Assembly (NCBI GenBank): GCA_964649385.1
Contig: CAZYRA010000011.1
Coordinates: forward strand, 1 to 23,064
Reading direction: 5' to 3'
Origin: UBA5760 sp964649385
Lineage (GTDB): Bacteria > Chloroflexota > Dehalococcoidia > Dehalococcoidales > UBA5760
DNA length: 23,064 nt
The translations under genes and the position numbers were made by a program. The first letter of the stretch is position 1. Every line of letters starts with the position of its first letter. The notes below the pieces were generated by a model, which was not told the origin of the DNA, ran no database searches, and saw only the letters and a list, made by a program, of their open reading frames with translations. Shown here piece by piece: positions 1-8,048 of this stretch.

Positions 1-1
1 C

Positions 2-688
2 AGCGTAGGGCTGGCCACTGACGGCGATGCTGACCGCCTCGGGGTTATCGACGAGAATGGCACCTTTATCAGCGCTCACCACGTTTTTGCCCTGCTCTGC
101 CTTTACCTGCTGGAGGTGCGTGGGGAAAGGGGACCGATAGTCAAGACGTTAACGATGAGCAATATGATCTACCGTCTGGGAGAGCTATTTAATGTACCGG
201 TCTATGAAACGCCGGTAGGCTTTAAATATGTGGCACCAATAATGCAAAGTGAGCAGGCGCTTATCGGCGGTGAAGAGAGCGGCGGCTATGGCTTCAGAGG
301 CCATGTCATGGAGCGAGACGGCATCCTGGCCGGTCTCTATTTTCTTGACCTGATGATTAAGACAGGGAAGCGCCCTTCAGAGCTAATTGACTACCTGCAC
401 AGTAAGGTTGGCCCTCACTACTACAGGCGTATTGATGTAAAATTTAGCGAGAGTGAGCGTCAGGCCATCAGCAAGCGGGCCAGGGACTACTCTCCTGAGT
501 CAATAGATAACATCAGGGTAAACAGTTCGGATACCAGAGACGGCTTCCGGTTCATGCTGGCTGACACCTCCTGGCTACTCATAAGGTTTTCCAGCACCGA
601 ACCGCTGCTCCGCCTTTACGCAGAAAGTAACTCCCGGGAACGAGTGGAAAGGCTGCTCGGGCTGGCCCAAGAGTTGGTTAAGGCTTAA
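2..688 (+). CDS. Phosphoglucomutase/phosphomannomutase (alpha-D-phosphohexomutase), C-terminal part; 5' end outside window
   Basis: The reading frame is open from base 2 and runs to a TAA at 686-688, so the N-terminal part with the catalytic phosphoserine lies outside the window. Visible are the metal-binding loop DGDADR (bases 20-37), the sugar-specificity loop GGEESGGYGF, and the C-terminal phosphate-binding loop RFSSTEPLLRLYAES. In this superfamily EES in the sugar loop goes with glucose/mannose phosphates, whereas phosphoglucosamine mutases usually carry EQS, so I read it as PGM/PMM rather than GlmM. It would interconvert hexose 1- and 6-phosphates in the cytoplasm. The isomerase gene follows 67 nt downstream on the same strand, which fits a shared sugar-phosphate operon. 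An internal ATG at 116 is not the true start, because conserved motifs lie before it. Confidence 0.9.
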   Translation, partial: SVGLATDGDADRLGVIDENGTFISAHHVFALLCLYLLEVRGERGPIVKTLTMSNMIYRLGELFNVPVYETPVGFKYVAPIMQSEQALIGGEESGGYGFRGHVMERDGILAGLYFLDLMIKTGKRPSELIDYLHSKVGPHYYRRIDVKFSESERQAISKRARDYSPESIDNIRVNSSDTRDGFRFMLADTSWLLIRFSSTEPLLRLYAESNSRERVERLLGLAQELVKA

Positions 689-755
689 GCCACAGTCCAG
701 ATAAATTTGAGGATAAAAGGGGTAGTCCACTCCGTGAAATAAGGGGGTAGAGTCA

Positions 756-1847
756 ATGGATGCTTCTATCTTAGATGACCCTCAGGTATTTAAGCAATAC
801 GACCAGGAAGATATGCTCACCTGCCTCAAGGAAATGCCATCGTTATGTCAACTAGCCTGGCGGATGGCGAGCAACTTCGACCTGCCCCCGGACTACACCA
901 CCGTTGACAAGGTAGTTATTTTAGGTATGGGTGGTTCGGCTGTCGGCGGCGATTTAGTCAGCAGCCTGGTAATAGCTGAGGCCAAGCTGCCCGTTACTAC
1001 CTGCCGCGGCTATCAACTTCCCGCCTTTGTTGATGACAAGACCCTTCTTATTGCCTCCAGCTACTCAGGGAACACCGAGGAGACCCTGTCTGCATTTGAG
1101 CAGTCCCTTAAGACAAGAGCCAAAAAACTGGCTATCACCACCGGCGGTAAACTTAGAACGATGGCTGAAAAAAGAAATGTCCCCGTCTTCAGCTTTGACT
1201 ATAAAGCCCAACCCAGGGCAGTACTACCCTTTAGCCTGATACCAATCCTCTGCTTTCTACAGCGGTTAGGCTTAATAAGCGATAAATCACAGGAGATAGG
1301 CGAAGCAGTGCCAGTCCTGGAGAACTTATCACGAAGAATAAGTGAAAGCATACCCATATCCCGAAACCCGGCCAAGCAACTGGCCGGCAGGCTATATCAC
1401 CACCTGCCGGTAGCATATGGCGCCGGCATAGTCTCCGAGGTAGCCCGCCGCTGGAAGACCCAGCTTAACGAGAACAGCAAAGCCTGGTCCTTCTACGAGG
1501 TTTTTCCAGAGCTGAACCACAATGCTATTGTCGGTTACCAGTTTCCCGAAGACCTAGCCGGTAAGATAGTAGTAGTGCTGATCCGTTCCGCCCTGCTACC
1601 GGAACGGATCCGGCTCCGCTACCAAGTAACCTGCCAGCTCTTAGAACAAGCAGGGGTTGACTACCAGGTTATCGATGGCGACGGTGATTATCCCTTGAGC
1701 CAAGTGATGAGCCTGGTACTCTTCGGTGATTATGTCAGCTACTACCTGGCAATACTCTATCGGGTTGACCCTTCACCGGTAAAAGCGATAGACTTTCTCA
1801 AAGAGCGGCTAGCCCGGGAGAAAAAGGAAAGGCGGTCTGCCGATTAG
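756..1847 (+). CDS. Bifunctional phosphoglucose/phosphomannose isomerase (SIS domains)
   Basis: A 363-residue cytoplasmic enzyme expected to convert fructose 6-phosphate to glucose 6-phosphate or mannose 6-phosphate. The first SIS domain shows GMGGSAVGGD (residues 57-66) and SYSGNTEET (102-110), which bind the sugar phosphate. The motif NENSKAW followed by PELNHN places Glu239 and His255 sixteen residues apart, the same spacing as the catalytic Glu203/His219 pair known from the Pyrobaculum PGI/PMI family. Length matches this family and is much shorter than classical PGI. The ATG is preceded by an AAGGGGG ribosome binding site 8 nt upstream. It follows the phosphohexomutase by 67 nt, so the pair likely channels hexose phosphates towards nucleotide sugars or glycolysis. 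Confidence 0.9.
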   Translation: MDASILDDPQVFKQYDQEDMLTCLKEMPSLCQLAWRMASNFDLPPDYTTVDKVVILGMGGSAVGGDLVSSLVIAEAKLPVTTCRGYQLPAFVDDKTLLIASSYSGNTEETLSAFEQSLKTRAKKLAITTGGKLRTMAEKRNVPVFSFDYKAQPRAVLPFSLIPILCFLQRLGLISDKSQEIGEAVPVLENLSRRISESIPISRNPAKQLAGRLYHHLPVAYGAGIVSEVARRWKTQLNENSKAWSFYEVFPELNHNAIVGYQFPEDLAGKIVVVLIRSALLPERIRLRYQVTCQLLEQAGVDYQVIDGDGDYPLSQVMSLVLFGDYVSYYLAILYRVDPSPVKAIDFLKERLAREKKERRSAD

Positions 1848-1865
1848 ACTTTACTAGGTGGAACA

Positions 1866-2261
1866 ATGTACTATTTCGCTTACGCCTCAAACCTGAACCG
1901 GAAACAGATGCAAGAACGCTGCCAGGAGAGCAAGCCCAGGTTCACCGCCACCCTGCATCACTACCGGCTGGTCTTCGCCGGATGGACCCGAACGTGGCGG
2001 GGGGGAGTGGCCACAATCCGGTCGTTCAGAGGGGAAAAGGTCCGAGGCGGTATTTATGAAGTCAGCGAAGAGTGCTTGAAGCGGCTGGACAAATACGAAG
2101 GCAGTGATTATCAACGGCTAAATATCATCGTGAATAATGAGGATAATGAGCCGATAGAAGCGGTAACGTATATCAACAACCGCCAAGCCCAAGAAAGTAA
2201 GCCCTCCGCCGAGTATCTAACCGTCATCCGGCAGGGCTACAAGGACTGGAGGCTTATCTAG
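1866..2261 (+). CDS. Gamma-glutamylcyclotransferase-like (AIG2/GGCT fold) protein
   Basis: A 131-residue protein with the N-terminal loop YFAYASNLN (YGSN-type loop in the family, Ala replacing Gly here) and a likely catalytic acid Glu78 in LDKYEGSDYQRL. These are the hallmarks of the GGCT fold, whose members cyclise gamma-glutamyl-amine groups to 5-oxoproline. The true substrate of small bacterial members is usually unknown. The start ATG follows AGGTGG by 4 nt, and the gene begins 18 nt after the isomerase stop, so it is probably the last gene of the plus-strand operon. It converges on the ribosomal operon. Fold assignment is firm; the reaction is inferred. Confidence 0.8.
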   Translation: MYYFAYASNLNRKQMQERCQESKPRFTATLHHYRLVFAGWTRTWRGGVATIRSFRGEKVRGGIYEVSEECLKRLDKYEGSDYQRLNIIVNNEDNEPIEAVTYINNRQAQESKPSAEYLTVIRQGYKDWRLI

Positions 2262-2269
2262 GCCGGCAG

Positions 2270-2330
2270 AAAAAATACCGGGATCAAACAGTCAAAGCAA
2301 TCATACACACTGACCGATGATTCCGGTATT
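2270..2330 (-). terminator. Intrinsic terminator of the ribosomal superoperon (segmented hairpin plus T run)
   Basis: Read on the minus strand, AATACCGG (2330-2323) pairs with CCGGTATT (2281-2274). Inside it ATCA pairs with TGAT and GTCA with TGAC, giving a stem of 8 + 4 + 4 bp broken by small internal loops and closed by a 16-nt loop. The 3' arm ends in TT and continues TTTT, so six Ts end the element. It lies about 50 nt beyond the rpsI stop and is the only such element after rpsI. On the plus strand the same hairpin is not followed by Ts, so it should act in one direction only. Confidence 0.65.
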
Positions 2331-2376
2331 CCTTATCATCTAAAACGAGCACGGCTATCTTTTTCCCCGATAAAGA

Positions 2377-2781
2377 CTAACGCTTGGTATACTGAGGCGC
2401 TTTTCGAGCCCGTTTCAAGCCAACCTTCTTGCGCTCCTTGACTCGAGAGTCCCGCGTCAACTGCCCCTCCTGACGCAGTACCAGCCTAAGCTTTTCATCA
2501 GCTTTTACCAAAGCCCGAGCAATGCCGTGGGAAATAGCCCCGGCCTGCCCTGATATGCCACCGCCATCTACCTTAGCCACAACATTATATCTGCCAAGGC
2601 TTTCCGTAATGACAAGCGGCTGCTGTATGGTACGCCGATGCTCAAGGCGGGGGAAACGCTCCTCATAGGGTAGATTATTTATGATAATAGCACCCTCTCC
2701 CGGCATCAGCCTTACCCTGGCAATCGCCGTTTTACGTTTGCCAGTTCCGTAAAAGTAAGCCTGTGTTTCCATCTGAACCAT
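2377..2781 (-). CDS. rpsI: 30S ribosomal protein S9
   Basis: A 134-residue S9, of typical length. The N-terminal YFYGTGKRKTAIARVRL and the C-terminal KRARKAPQYTKR are family signatures. The basic tail with its final Arg reaches the P-site tRNA anticodon stem in known ribosomes. It is the last gene of the superoperon, 81 nt after rplM; L13-S9 pairing is near universal in bacteria. ATG at 2779-2781 is taken as the start behind a weak AAGAG; a second ATG three codons later (2770-2772) has no better site. A terminator follows. Confidence 0.97.
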   Translation of the reverse strand: MVQMETQAYFYGTGKRKTAIARVRLMPGEGAIIINNLPYEERFPRLEHRRTIQQPLVITESLGRYNVVAKVDGGGISGQAGAISHGIARALVKADEKLRLVLRQEGQLTRDSRVKERKKVGLKRARKAPQYTKR

Positions 2782-2862
2782 ATCTCTTTTCAGGATTATA
2801 GAATCCTTACTCTTTATCCCCCTTTCTTGATACTAAGGAGAAGCGGTTATAACCGTAAGGCC

Positions 2863-3312
2863 TCATTCCTCTCCTTCACCTTCAGTCTTAGCCAGCGCAC
2901 CCCCTGTCTGAGCCATGTGAGGGTGCTTATCACCAGCGTATACCTTCAGCTTTTTTATCATACTGGCACCCAATCGATTATGTGGCAACATCCCCTTAAC
3001 CGCATATTCAACTGCCCGAGTCGGATGAGTCTGCATCAGCTTTTCAAAGGTGACACTCTTAAACCCGCCGGGGTATCCTGAGTGCCGATAATAGACCTTC
3101 TGCCTGGCTTTATCACCACTAACCCGGATCTTCTCAGCATTGAGAACAACCACAAAATCACCAACATCCAGATTACGACAAAACATTGATTTGTGCTTAC
3201 CCATCAGTAACTTAGCCGCCTCAGTAGCTAACCTACCCAAAATCTTGTCCGAGGCATCAATAACATGCCACTCCCGCTTAATCTCAGAGACCTTGACGCT
3301 ATAAGTTTTCAT
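2863..3312 (-). CDS. rplM: 50S ribosomal protein L13
   Basis: A 149-residue L13 beginning MKTYSVK, with WHVIDASDKILGRLAT and GMLPHNRLG as family motifs; it is an early 23S rRNA assembly protein. The frame is open further upstream to 3360, but the ATG at 3310-3312 has GGAGGAG 8 nt before it and gives the normal L13 N-terminus. The ATG overlaps the truA stop by one base (TAATG), which implies translational coupling. The C-terminus ends in an acidic GEGEE tail. Confidence 0.97.
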   Translation of the reverse strand: MKTYSVKVSEIKREWHVIDASDKILGRLATEAAKLLMGKHKSMFCRNLDVGDFVVVLNAEKIRVSGDKARQKVYYRHSGYPGGFKSVTFEKLMQTHPTRAVEYAVKGMLPHNRLGASMIKKLKVYAGDKHPHMAQTGGALAKTEGEGEE

Positions 3313-4082
3313 TATGTCTCTCCTCCAAAAGAGACCGGGTAATTTACCCTCATCAGGCACAGTCCACAGGCTGGCGCCATCGGACCGGCCAGACCCGGCA
3401 CCCTCGCCTCAATTATACTGCAAAATTCACTGGAACTCACTCTACCCAGTCCAACCTTTATTAATAGTCCGATTGTATTACGCACCTGGTGGGGTAAAAA
3501 GGAATTAGCCACCATATTGAAAACAGCCAATTCTTCCTGCCTCTCCATCACCGCTCGATATACATACCGCACCGTGCACTTCTTCTCCACACCAATACGG
3601 CTGGCAAACGAAGCAAAGTCATGCTCACCAAGAAGGGCCTGACAAGCTTCATTAATAGCCTTAATATCCAAGCGCCCACCAACAAGGTGAGAAAAACCCC
3701 TCCGGATTGGAGACCGGGTCAAATCGCTTAAGGTATGGTAATTGTATTCCCGGCTAACAGCATCACGCCGAACATCAAAAGAGTCTGCTAATCGATAAGC
3801 CGCCTTAACCGCGATATCCCTCGGCAAATAACAGTTTGTTCCTTTAACAAAGGTCTGCTCGGGGAGGAGTGAATCAGTACGAAAACTAACCACCTGTCCA
3901 CGAGCATGAACCCCGGCATCAGTACGGCTGGCTGTTGCAATCCGGCACCTCTCCCCAGTCAACCTCCGGATTGCCTGCTCTATCTCTCCCTGGATAGTAG
4001 CTAGTCCAACCTGGAGCTGAGAACCGTGATAGCATCTACCATCATATTCTATTATTAAAACAACCCTGGTGACTGCCACCAA
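3312..4082 (-). CDS. truA: tRNA pseudouridine(38-40) synthase
   Basis: A 256-residue TruA, which converts uridines 38-40 in tRNA anticodon arms to pseudouridine. The catalytic Asp is Asp55 in ATASRTDAGVHARGQVVSF, and the C-terminal half carries FLPHQVRNTIGLL, matching the family RNA-binding segment. The start is read as TTG at 4080-4082, 8 nt after AAGG; a GTG one codon later is possible. It sits 13 nt after rplQ and overlaps rplM by one base. Placement between L17 and L13 is common in bacterial ribosomal operons. Confidence 0.93.
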   Translation of the reverse strand: MVAVTRVVLIIEYDGRCYHGSQLQVGLATIQGEIEQAIRRLTGERCRIATASRTDAGVHARGQVVSFRTDSLLPEQTFVKGTNCYLPRDIAVKAAYRLADSFDVRRDAVSREYNYHTLSDLTRSPIRRGFSHLVGGRLDIKAINEACQALLGEHDFASFASRIGVEKKCTVRYVYRAVMERQEELAVFNMVANSFLPHQVRNTIGLLIKVGLGRVSSSEFCSIIEARVPGLAGPMAPACGLCLMRVNYPVSFGGET

Positions 4083-4095
4083 TCTCGCAACCTTT

Positions 4096-4449
4096 TTACT
4101 CTACCAGTTCCAATCTAACCATAGCTGCGCCGTCACCTAATCTAGGACCTAACTTAATGATACGAGTATAGCCCCCGCTACGCTCGACATATCTAGAAGC
4201 AAGGTTATCAAATACCTTCTCAACCGTCTTGGCATCGATAATAAATGATAATGCCTGGCGGCGGGCATGAAGTCCCCCCTTCTTACCCAGGGTAATAACC
4301 CTCTCAGCTAGGCTGTGCACCTCTCTAGCTTTAGCCTCCGTGGTAGTAATCTTCTCATAGCCCAAGAGGTCGGTCACCATATTACGATACATCGCCCTTC
4401 TGTGCCCCGAATTCCTGCCTAGTTTTCTGCCAGATAATCTATGTCTCAC
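4096..4449 (-). CDS. rplQ: 50S ribosomal protein L17
   Basis: A 117-residue L17 starting at GTG 4447-4449 to give MRHRLSGRKLGRNSGHR, the canonical N-terminus. The frame stays open upstream to 4521, but that stretch lies inside rpoA and has no L17 similarity. AGGGGTGG just upstream serves as the ribosome binding site. The start lies inside the last codons of rpoA (11-nt overlap), so the alpha subunit and L17 are probably translationally coupled. Confidence 0.95.
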   Translation of the reverse strand: MRHRLSGRKLGRNSGHRRAMYRNMVTDLLGYEKITTTEAKAREVHSLAERVITLGKKGGLHARRQALSFIIDAKTVEKVFDNLASRYVERSGGYTRIIKLGPRLGDGAAMVRLELVE

Positions 4450-5419
4450 CTTCCACCCCTTCTTCTGCTGGTGTAGTTGACTCTTCTGCTTGCGGTTTAA
4501 GAGAAAGCCCCAATTCCTCAAGGCGTTTCTCTATCTCCTCTTTAGACTTCAGCCCGAAATTCCTCAGCGACAGCAACTCACTCTCCCTTTTACTGATAAT
4601 CTGCCCTACCGTCTCAATATTACCACGTCTCAGGCAATTCATCGTGCGCACCGATAGATTCAGGTTAGTCACTGACATATTGAATAACTCTTCAGGGATA
4701 GACGATCGAACAACCTGCTCCTCTTCATCCATCCGAGAGACCTGAGCATAATCAGCAAAGGAGGTCAACTGTTCTACCAGAATCGCCGCGCTCTGGGTGA
4801 TGGCTTCTACCGGTGATATTGTGCCATCCGTCCACACCTCCAGAGACAATCGCTCGCGACTGGTCACCTGGCCAACATGCGTCGGCTCAACGGCAAAATT
4901 AACCTTTCGCACAGGAGTAAAGATAGCATCAATGGGAATCACTCCGATAGGCAGGTTATCACCAGGGGAAGCCATCCGATAACCTTCACCTATTTCCACA
5001 TCCAGTTCCACATAGAGCTTAGCTTCAGGCGAATCCAGAGTAGCCAAGTATAGTTCCGGATTGGTAATGCTAAAGTCAGTCGATGACCTAATGCCTGAAG
5101 CATAAACACACCCCTCTCCTTCCGCCTCCAGTATCAATTTACCCGACTGCCCGGAAAGAGGAATTAGCCTTAATTCTTTAATATTAAGGACAAGCTCGGT
5201 GACATCTTCCTTCACATAAGGAATAGTAGCGAATTCGTGCTGCATTCCCTCAATCATAACCCCGGTTACCGCTGCCCCGGGGAGATAACTGAGCAGCACT
5301 CTGCGCAGTGAATTCCCCAGAGTAACGCCAAAGCCCTTCTCCATCGGCTCAGCCAGAAACTGGCCAAAATTGCCCTTACTCTCAACACAGGTAATCTTCG
5401 GTATCACTAGGCGAGACAA
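4439..5419 (-). CDS. rpoA: DNA-directed RNA polymerase alpha subunit
   Basis: A 326-residue alpha subunit. The N-terminal dimerisation domain includes GNSLRRVLLSYLPGAAVTGV, and a Glu-rich linker leads to a C-terminal domain (about residues 245-308). In that domain LSVRTMNCLRRGNIETVGQI keeps the Arg and Asn equivalent to E. coli Arg265 and Asn268, and FGLKSKEEI keeps the Lys-Ser that contacts UP elements. The start is TTG at 5417-5419, with AAGGAGGG six bases upstream; no ATG gives the usual N-terminus. It lies 24 nt after rpsD, so polymerase assembly is tied to ribosome synthesis. Confidence 0.97.
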   Translation of the reverse strand: MSRLVIPKITCVESKGNFGQFLAEPMEKGFGVTLGNSLRRVLLSYLPGAAVTGVMIEGMQHEFATIPYVKEDVTELVLNIKELRLIPLSGQSGKLILEAEGEGCVYASGIRSSTDFSITNPELYLATLDSPEAKLYVELDVEIGEGYRMASPGDNLPIGVIPIDAIFTPVRKVNFAVEPTHVGQVTSRERLSLEVWTDGTISPVEAITQSAAILVEQLTSFADYAQVSRMDEEEQVVRSSIPEELFNMSVTNLNLSVRTMNCLRRGNIETVGQIISKRESELLSLRNFGLKSKEEIEKRLEELGLSLKPQAEESTTPAEEGVEGET

Positions 5420-5443
5420 AACGCTCCCTCCTTATCAACTGAC

Positions 5444-6073
5444 TTATCGCGAATAGAACTCAACTATGGTCTTCCCCTCAAATTTAGCCCCAACTTCATC
5501 AGGGGTAGGCAGCGACACCACCCGGCCAACCAAGTTCTGCTTGTCCAGACTCAACCAACTCGGTAGGAACTTGGCACCAATATTCTCAGCTACTTCCTTA
5601 TAGTACTCAGTTTTGGTACTGCTCTCCCGCCAGGAAATGCTATCATCCTCTTTAACCAGACAGGATGGTATATCGGTCTTACGCCCGTTGAGCTTGATAT
5701 GTCCATGACAGACTATCTGTCGAGCTTGAGAACGAGAATCGGCGAAGCCTAACCGATAGACTATATTATCAAGCCGTCGCTCCAACAGCACGATAAGGTT
5801 CTCTCCGGTAATACCCTGCTGCCTCTCAGCCTGAGCAAAAAGTCTCCGGAACTGTCCCTCCATCATCCCGTAGGTATAACGGGCCTTTTGTTTTTCCCTT
5901 AATTGGACACCACGGTCAGAAACCCGACGGCGACGACCGGTGTGTTGCTGGCCGGGCGGCTTCGCCCGCCTATCAACAGCACACTTAGGGGTAAGACACC
6001 GGGCACCCTTAAGCATTAACTTTTCGCCGCTACGACGACACAACCGACAAACTGCTTGAGTATATCTTGCCAT
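5444..6073 (-). CDS. rpsD: 30S ribosomal protein S4, zinc-binding form
   Basis: A 209-residue S4, an initiator of 30S assembly and a member of the accuracy-centre group. Cys9, Cys12, Cys26 and Cys31 form the metal-binding knuckle of the C+ type. The S4 RNA-binding domain follows from RRLDNIVYRLGFADSRSQAR. The start ATG (6071-6073) has GAGGG upstream. It sits 10 nt after rpsK. In many bacteria S4 represses this operon by binding leader RNA; no leader of that type is recognised here. Confidence 0.97.
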   Translation of the reverse strand: MARYTQAVCRLCRRSGEKLMLKGARCLTPKCAVDRRAKPPGQQHTGRRRRVSDRGVQLREKQKARYTYGMMEGQFRRLFAQAERQQGITGENLIVLLERRLDNIVYRLGFADSRSQARQIVCHGHIKLNGRKTDIPSCLVKEDDSISWRESSTKTEYYKEVAENIGAKFLPSWLSLDKQNLVGRVVSLPTPDEVGAKFEGKTIVEFYSR

Positions 6074-6083
6074 TTCTTACCCT

Positions 6084-6476
6084 CTATACCCGTCTTCTTT
6101 TTGGAGGACGACAGCCATTATGCGGAACAGGAGTCACATCCCTAATACTGGTAATAAAAAGACCCGAACTCTGTAGAGAACGAATCGCCGATTCACGACC
6201 ACTGCCTGGACCTTTAACATAAACCTCTACTTGACGTAAGCCATGTACCATAGCTTTCCGTGCCGCATCACGAGCTGCCAGCTGGGCTGCATAAGGAGTA
6301 CCTTTACGCGAGCCCTTAAACCCAGCCGTTCCTGAGCTTGCCCAGGCAATAACACTCCCCTCCGGGTTGGTGAGGGTAATTATGGTATTATTGAACGTCG
6401 ACTGGATATAGGCCTTTCCCACTGGAATAGACTTCTTTTCCCGCCTTCGGACCTTGGTACGCTTCTTCTCTGCCAT
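6084..6476 (-). CDS. rpsK: 30S ribosomal protein S11
   Basis: A 130-residue S11 with the platform-binding motifs STFNNTIITLTN and VKGPGSGRESAIRSL, ending in PPKRRRV as expected. It contacts the 3' domain platform of 16S rRNA near the mRNA exit. The ATG at 6474-6476 follows a full GGAGG site. Spacers are 36 nt after rpsM and 10 nt before rpsD. Confidence 0.97.
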   Translation of the reverse strand: MAEKKRTKVRRREKKSIPVGKAYIQSTFNNTIITLTNPEGSVIAWASSGTAGFKGSRKGTPYAAQLAARDAARKAMVHGLRQVEVYVKGPGSGRESAIRSLQSSGLFITSIRDVTPVPHNGCRPPKRRRV

Positions 6477-6512
6477 TCCTACCTCCTACTTGACTATATC
6501 TAACAAAACCAG

Positions 6513-6902
6513 CTATTTCTTGGTCATACCTCGTTTCTTACCTCTACCGGCCACCGTCTTCTTAGTACCACGACGTGCACGAGCGTTGGTCCGTGTTCGC
6601 TGCCCCCTAACCGGCAGGCTATGCCGATGCCTGAGGCCGCGGTAGCTGCCAATTTCAATAAGGCGCTTGATATTAAAGTTAACTTCTTTCCTGAGGTCGC
6701 CCTCAACCTTATACTCCCGGTCAATAACCTCCCGGAGACGGTTAACCTCATCTTCAGTAAGACTATCCGCTTTGGTATCAGCACTAATACCTGTCTGGGC
6801 CAGAATCCTCTGGCTCAATTCAGAACCAATACCATAGATATACTGTAGCGCTACCCATATTTGCTTGTTTCTTGGTATATCTACGCCAGCTATACGTGGC
6901 AT
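6513..6902 (-). CDS. rpsM: 30S ribosomal protein S13
   Basis: A 129-residue S13, beginning MPRIAGVDIPRNKQ and containing GSYRGLRHRHSLPVRGQRT, the conserved segment near the subunit bridge and P-site tRNA. The C-terminus is basic (RGKKRGMTKK). The ATG at 6900-6902 follows AAGGAGGG. It lies 32 nt after rpmJ. Confidence 0.97.
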   Translation of the reverse strand: MPRIAGVDIPRNKQIWVALQYIYGIGSELSQRILAQTGISADTKADSLTEDEVNRLREVIDREYKVEGDLRKEVNFNIKRLIEIGSYRGLRHRHSLPVRGQRTRTNARARRGTKKTVAGRGKKRGMTKK

Positions 6903-6934
6903 TAAGATCCCTCCTTACTTCAATGGATGATGGC

Positions 6935-7048
6935 TTAGCCCTGCCTCTGCTTATGCCGAGGGTTGGAACAAATGACCCTGACCACCCCCTGCCGCTTAAT
7001 CACCTTACACTTCTCACATCTAACTTTAACCGAAGCTCTAACTTTCAT
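6935..7048 (-). CDS. rpmJ: 50S ribosomal protein L36, zinc-binding form
   Basis: A 37-residue protein found by direct reading between infA and rpsM, starting MKVRASVKVRC. Cys11, Cys14, Cys27 and His32 form the zinc ribbon of the C+ type (CEKC, then CSNPRH). The ATG (7046-7048) follows AAGGAA. Size, composition and position between infA and rpsM are diagnostic. It binds domain VI of 23S rRNA late in assembly. Confidence 0.97.
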   Translation of the reverse strand: MKVRASVKVRCEKCKVIKRQGVVRVICSNPRHKQRQG

Positions 7049-7062
7049 CACAAATTCCTTAC

Positions 7063-7284
7063 TTACTGCTTTAAGCGATAGGTAATTCTACCTCGACTTA
7101 GGTCATAAGGAGAAAGCTCTACTATCACCCTATCACCCGGTAATACCCTGATATAATGCAACCTTATTTTACCCGAAATATGCGCCAGCACCTCATGCCC
7201 GTTGGATAACTCGACACGGAACATAGCATTAGGTAGAGGATCCAACACTATCCCTTCAACCTCAATAGCCTCTTTTCTAGGCAT
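7063..7284 (-). CDS. infA: Translation initiation factor IF-1
   Basis: A 73-residue single OB-fold protein. VEGIVLDPLPNAMFRVEL and the C-terminal LSPYDLSRGRITYRLK are the family core. It occupies the A site of the 30S subunit during initiation. Start ATG (7282-7284) with GAGGGG upstream. Located 11 nt after map and 14 nt before rpmJ, the standard order. Confidence 0.97.
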   Translation of the reverse strand: MPRKEAIEVEGIVLDPLPNAMFRVELSNGHEVLAHISGKIRLHYIRVLPGDRVIVELSPYDLSRGRITYRLKQ

Positions 7285-7295
7285 ATACTACCCCT

Positions 7296-8045
7296 CTAGG
7301 CAACAGTCAACACCTCTGCTTCAGCACCGGTAATGGCAATGGTGTGCTCGAAGTGTGCAGAAAGGCTGTCATCAGCCGTAGATACCGTCCAGTGGTCACT
7401 ACCAAGCCGGGTACGCCAATCACCCATACTTACCATAGGCTCAATAGCAAGGACCATTCCCTTTTTCAACACTGGCCCTGTTCCCGGTTGCCCAAAATTA
7501 GGTATCTGAGGCTCTTCGTGCATCTGGCGACCGATACCATGACCAGTATACTCCCGGATTACGGAATAGCCCCCTGACTCCGCACAGCGCTGAACAGCAG
7601 CGGAAATATCTCCCAGCCTCGCCCCGGCATAAGCCTTAGCAATACCAGCCTCCAGGGCATCCTCAGTAATCTCCATGAGCCGTTTAGCCTCCGGTTTAAC
7701 CTCACCAACACCCACCGTCACTGCCGCATCCCCCTGAAAACCGTCATAAATTGAACCAAAGTCAAGGGACACGATATCGCCTTCCTTTAAGACCCGCTCC
7801 CCCGGAATCCCGTGCACTATCTCATCGTTTACCGATACACAGAGATTAGCCGGGAAACCGTGGTATCCCTTAAATGACGGCTTAGCTCCCAGTTTCTTTA
7901 ACTCTCTACCGGCGATAACATCCAACTCTTTAGTCTCCATTCCCGGCCCTATTACTCCACTCAATATTTCCAGCACGACGGCTACCATCCTACCTGCTTG
8001 ACGCATAACCGTAATTTCCCGCTCTGACTTAATCACAATACCCAT
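7296..8045 (-). CDS. map: Methionine aminopeptidase, type I
   Basis: A 249-residue dinuclear-metal peptidase that removes the initiator methionine from nascent proteins. All five metal ligands are present: Asp95 (SLDFG), Asp106 (QGDAAVT), His169 (TGHGIG), Glu202 (IEPMV) and Glu233 (FEHTIAIT). The substrate-contacting His78 lies in DEIVHGIP. There is no N-terminal zinc-finger extension. The ATG (8043-8045) begins 3 nt after the adk stop, so the two are almost certainly translated together. The adk-map-infA order is widespread in bacteria. Confidence 0.97.
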   Translation of the reverse strand: MGIVIKSEREITVMRQAGRMVAVVLEILSGVIGPGMETKELDVIAGRELKKLGAKPSFKGYHGFPANLCVSVNDEIVHGIPGERVLKEGDIVSLDFGSIYDGFQGDAAVTVGVGEVKPEAKRLMEITEDALEAGIAKAYAGARLGDISAAVQRCAESGGYSVIREYTGHGIGRQMHEEPQIPNFGQPGTGPVLKKGMVLAIEPMVSMGDWRTRLGSDHWTVSTADDSLSAHFEHTIAITGAEAEVLTVA

Positions 8046-8048
8046 TTC

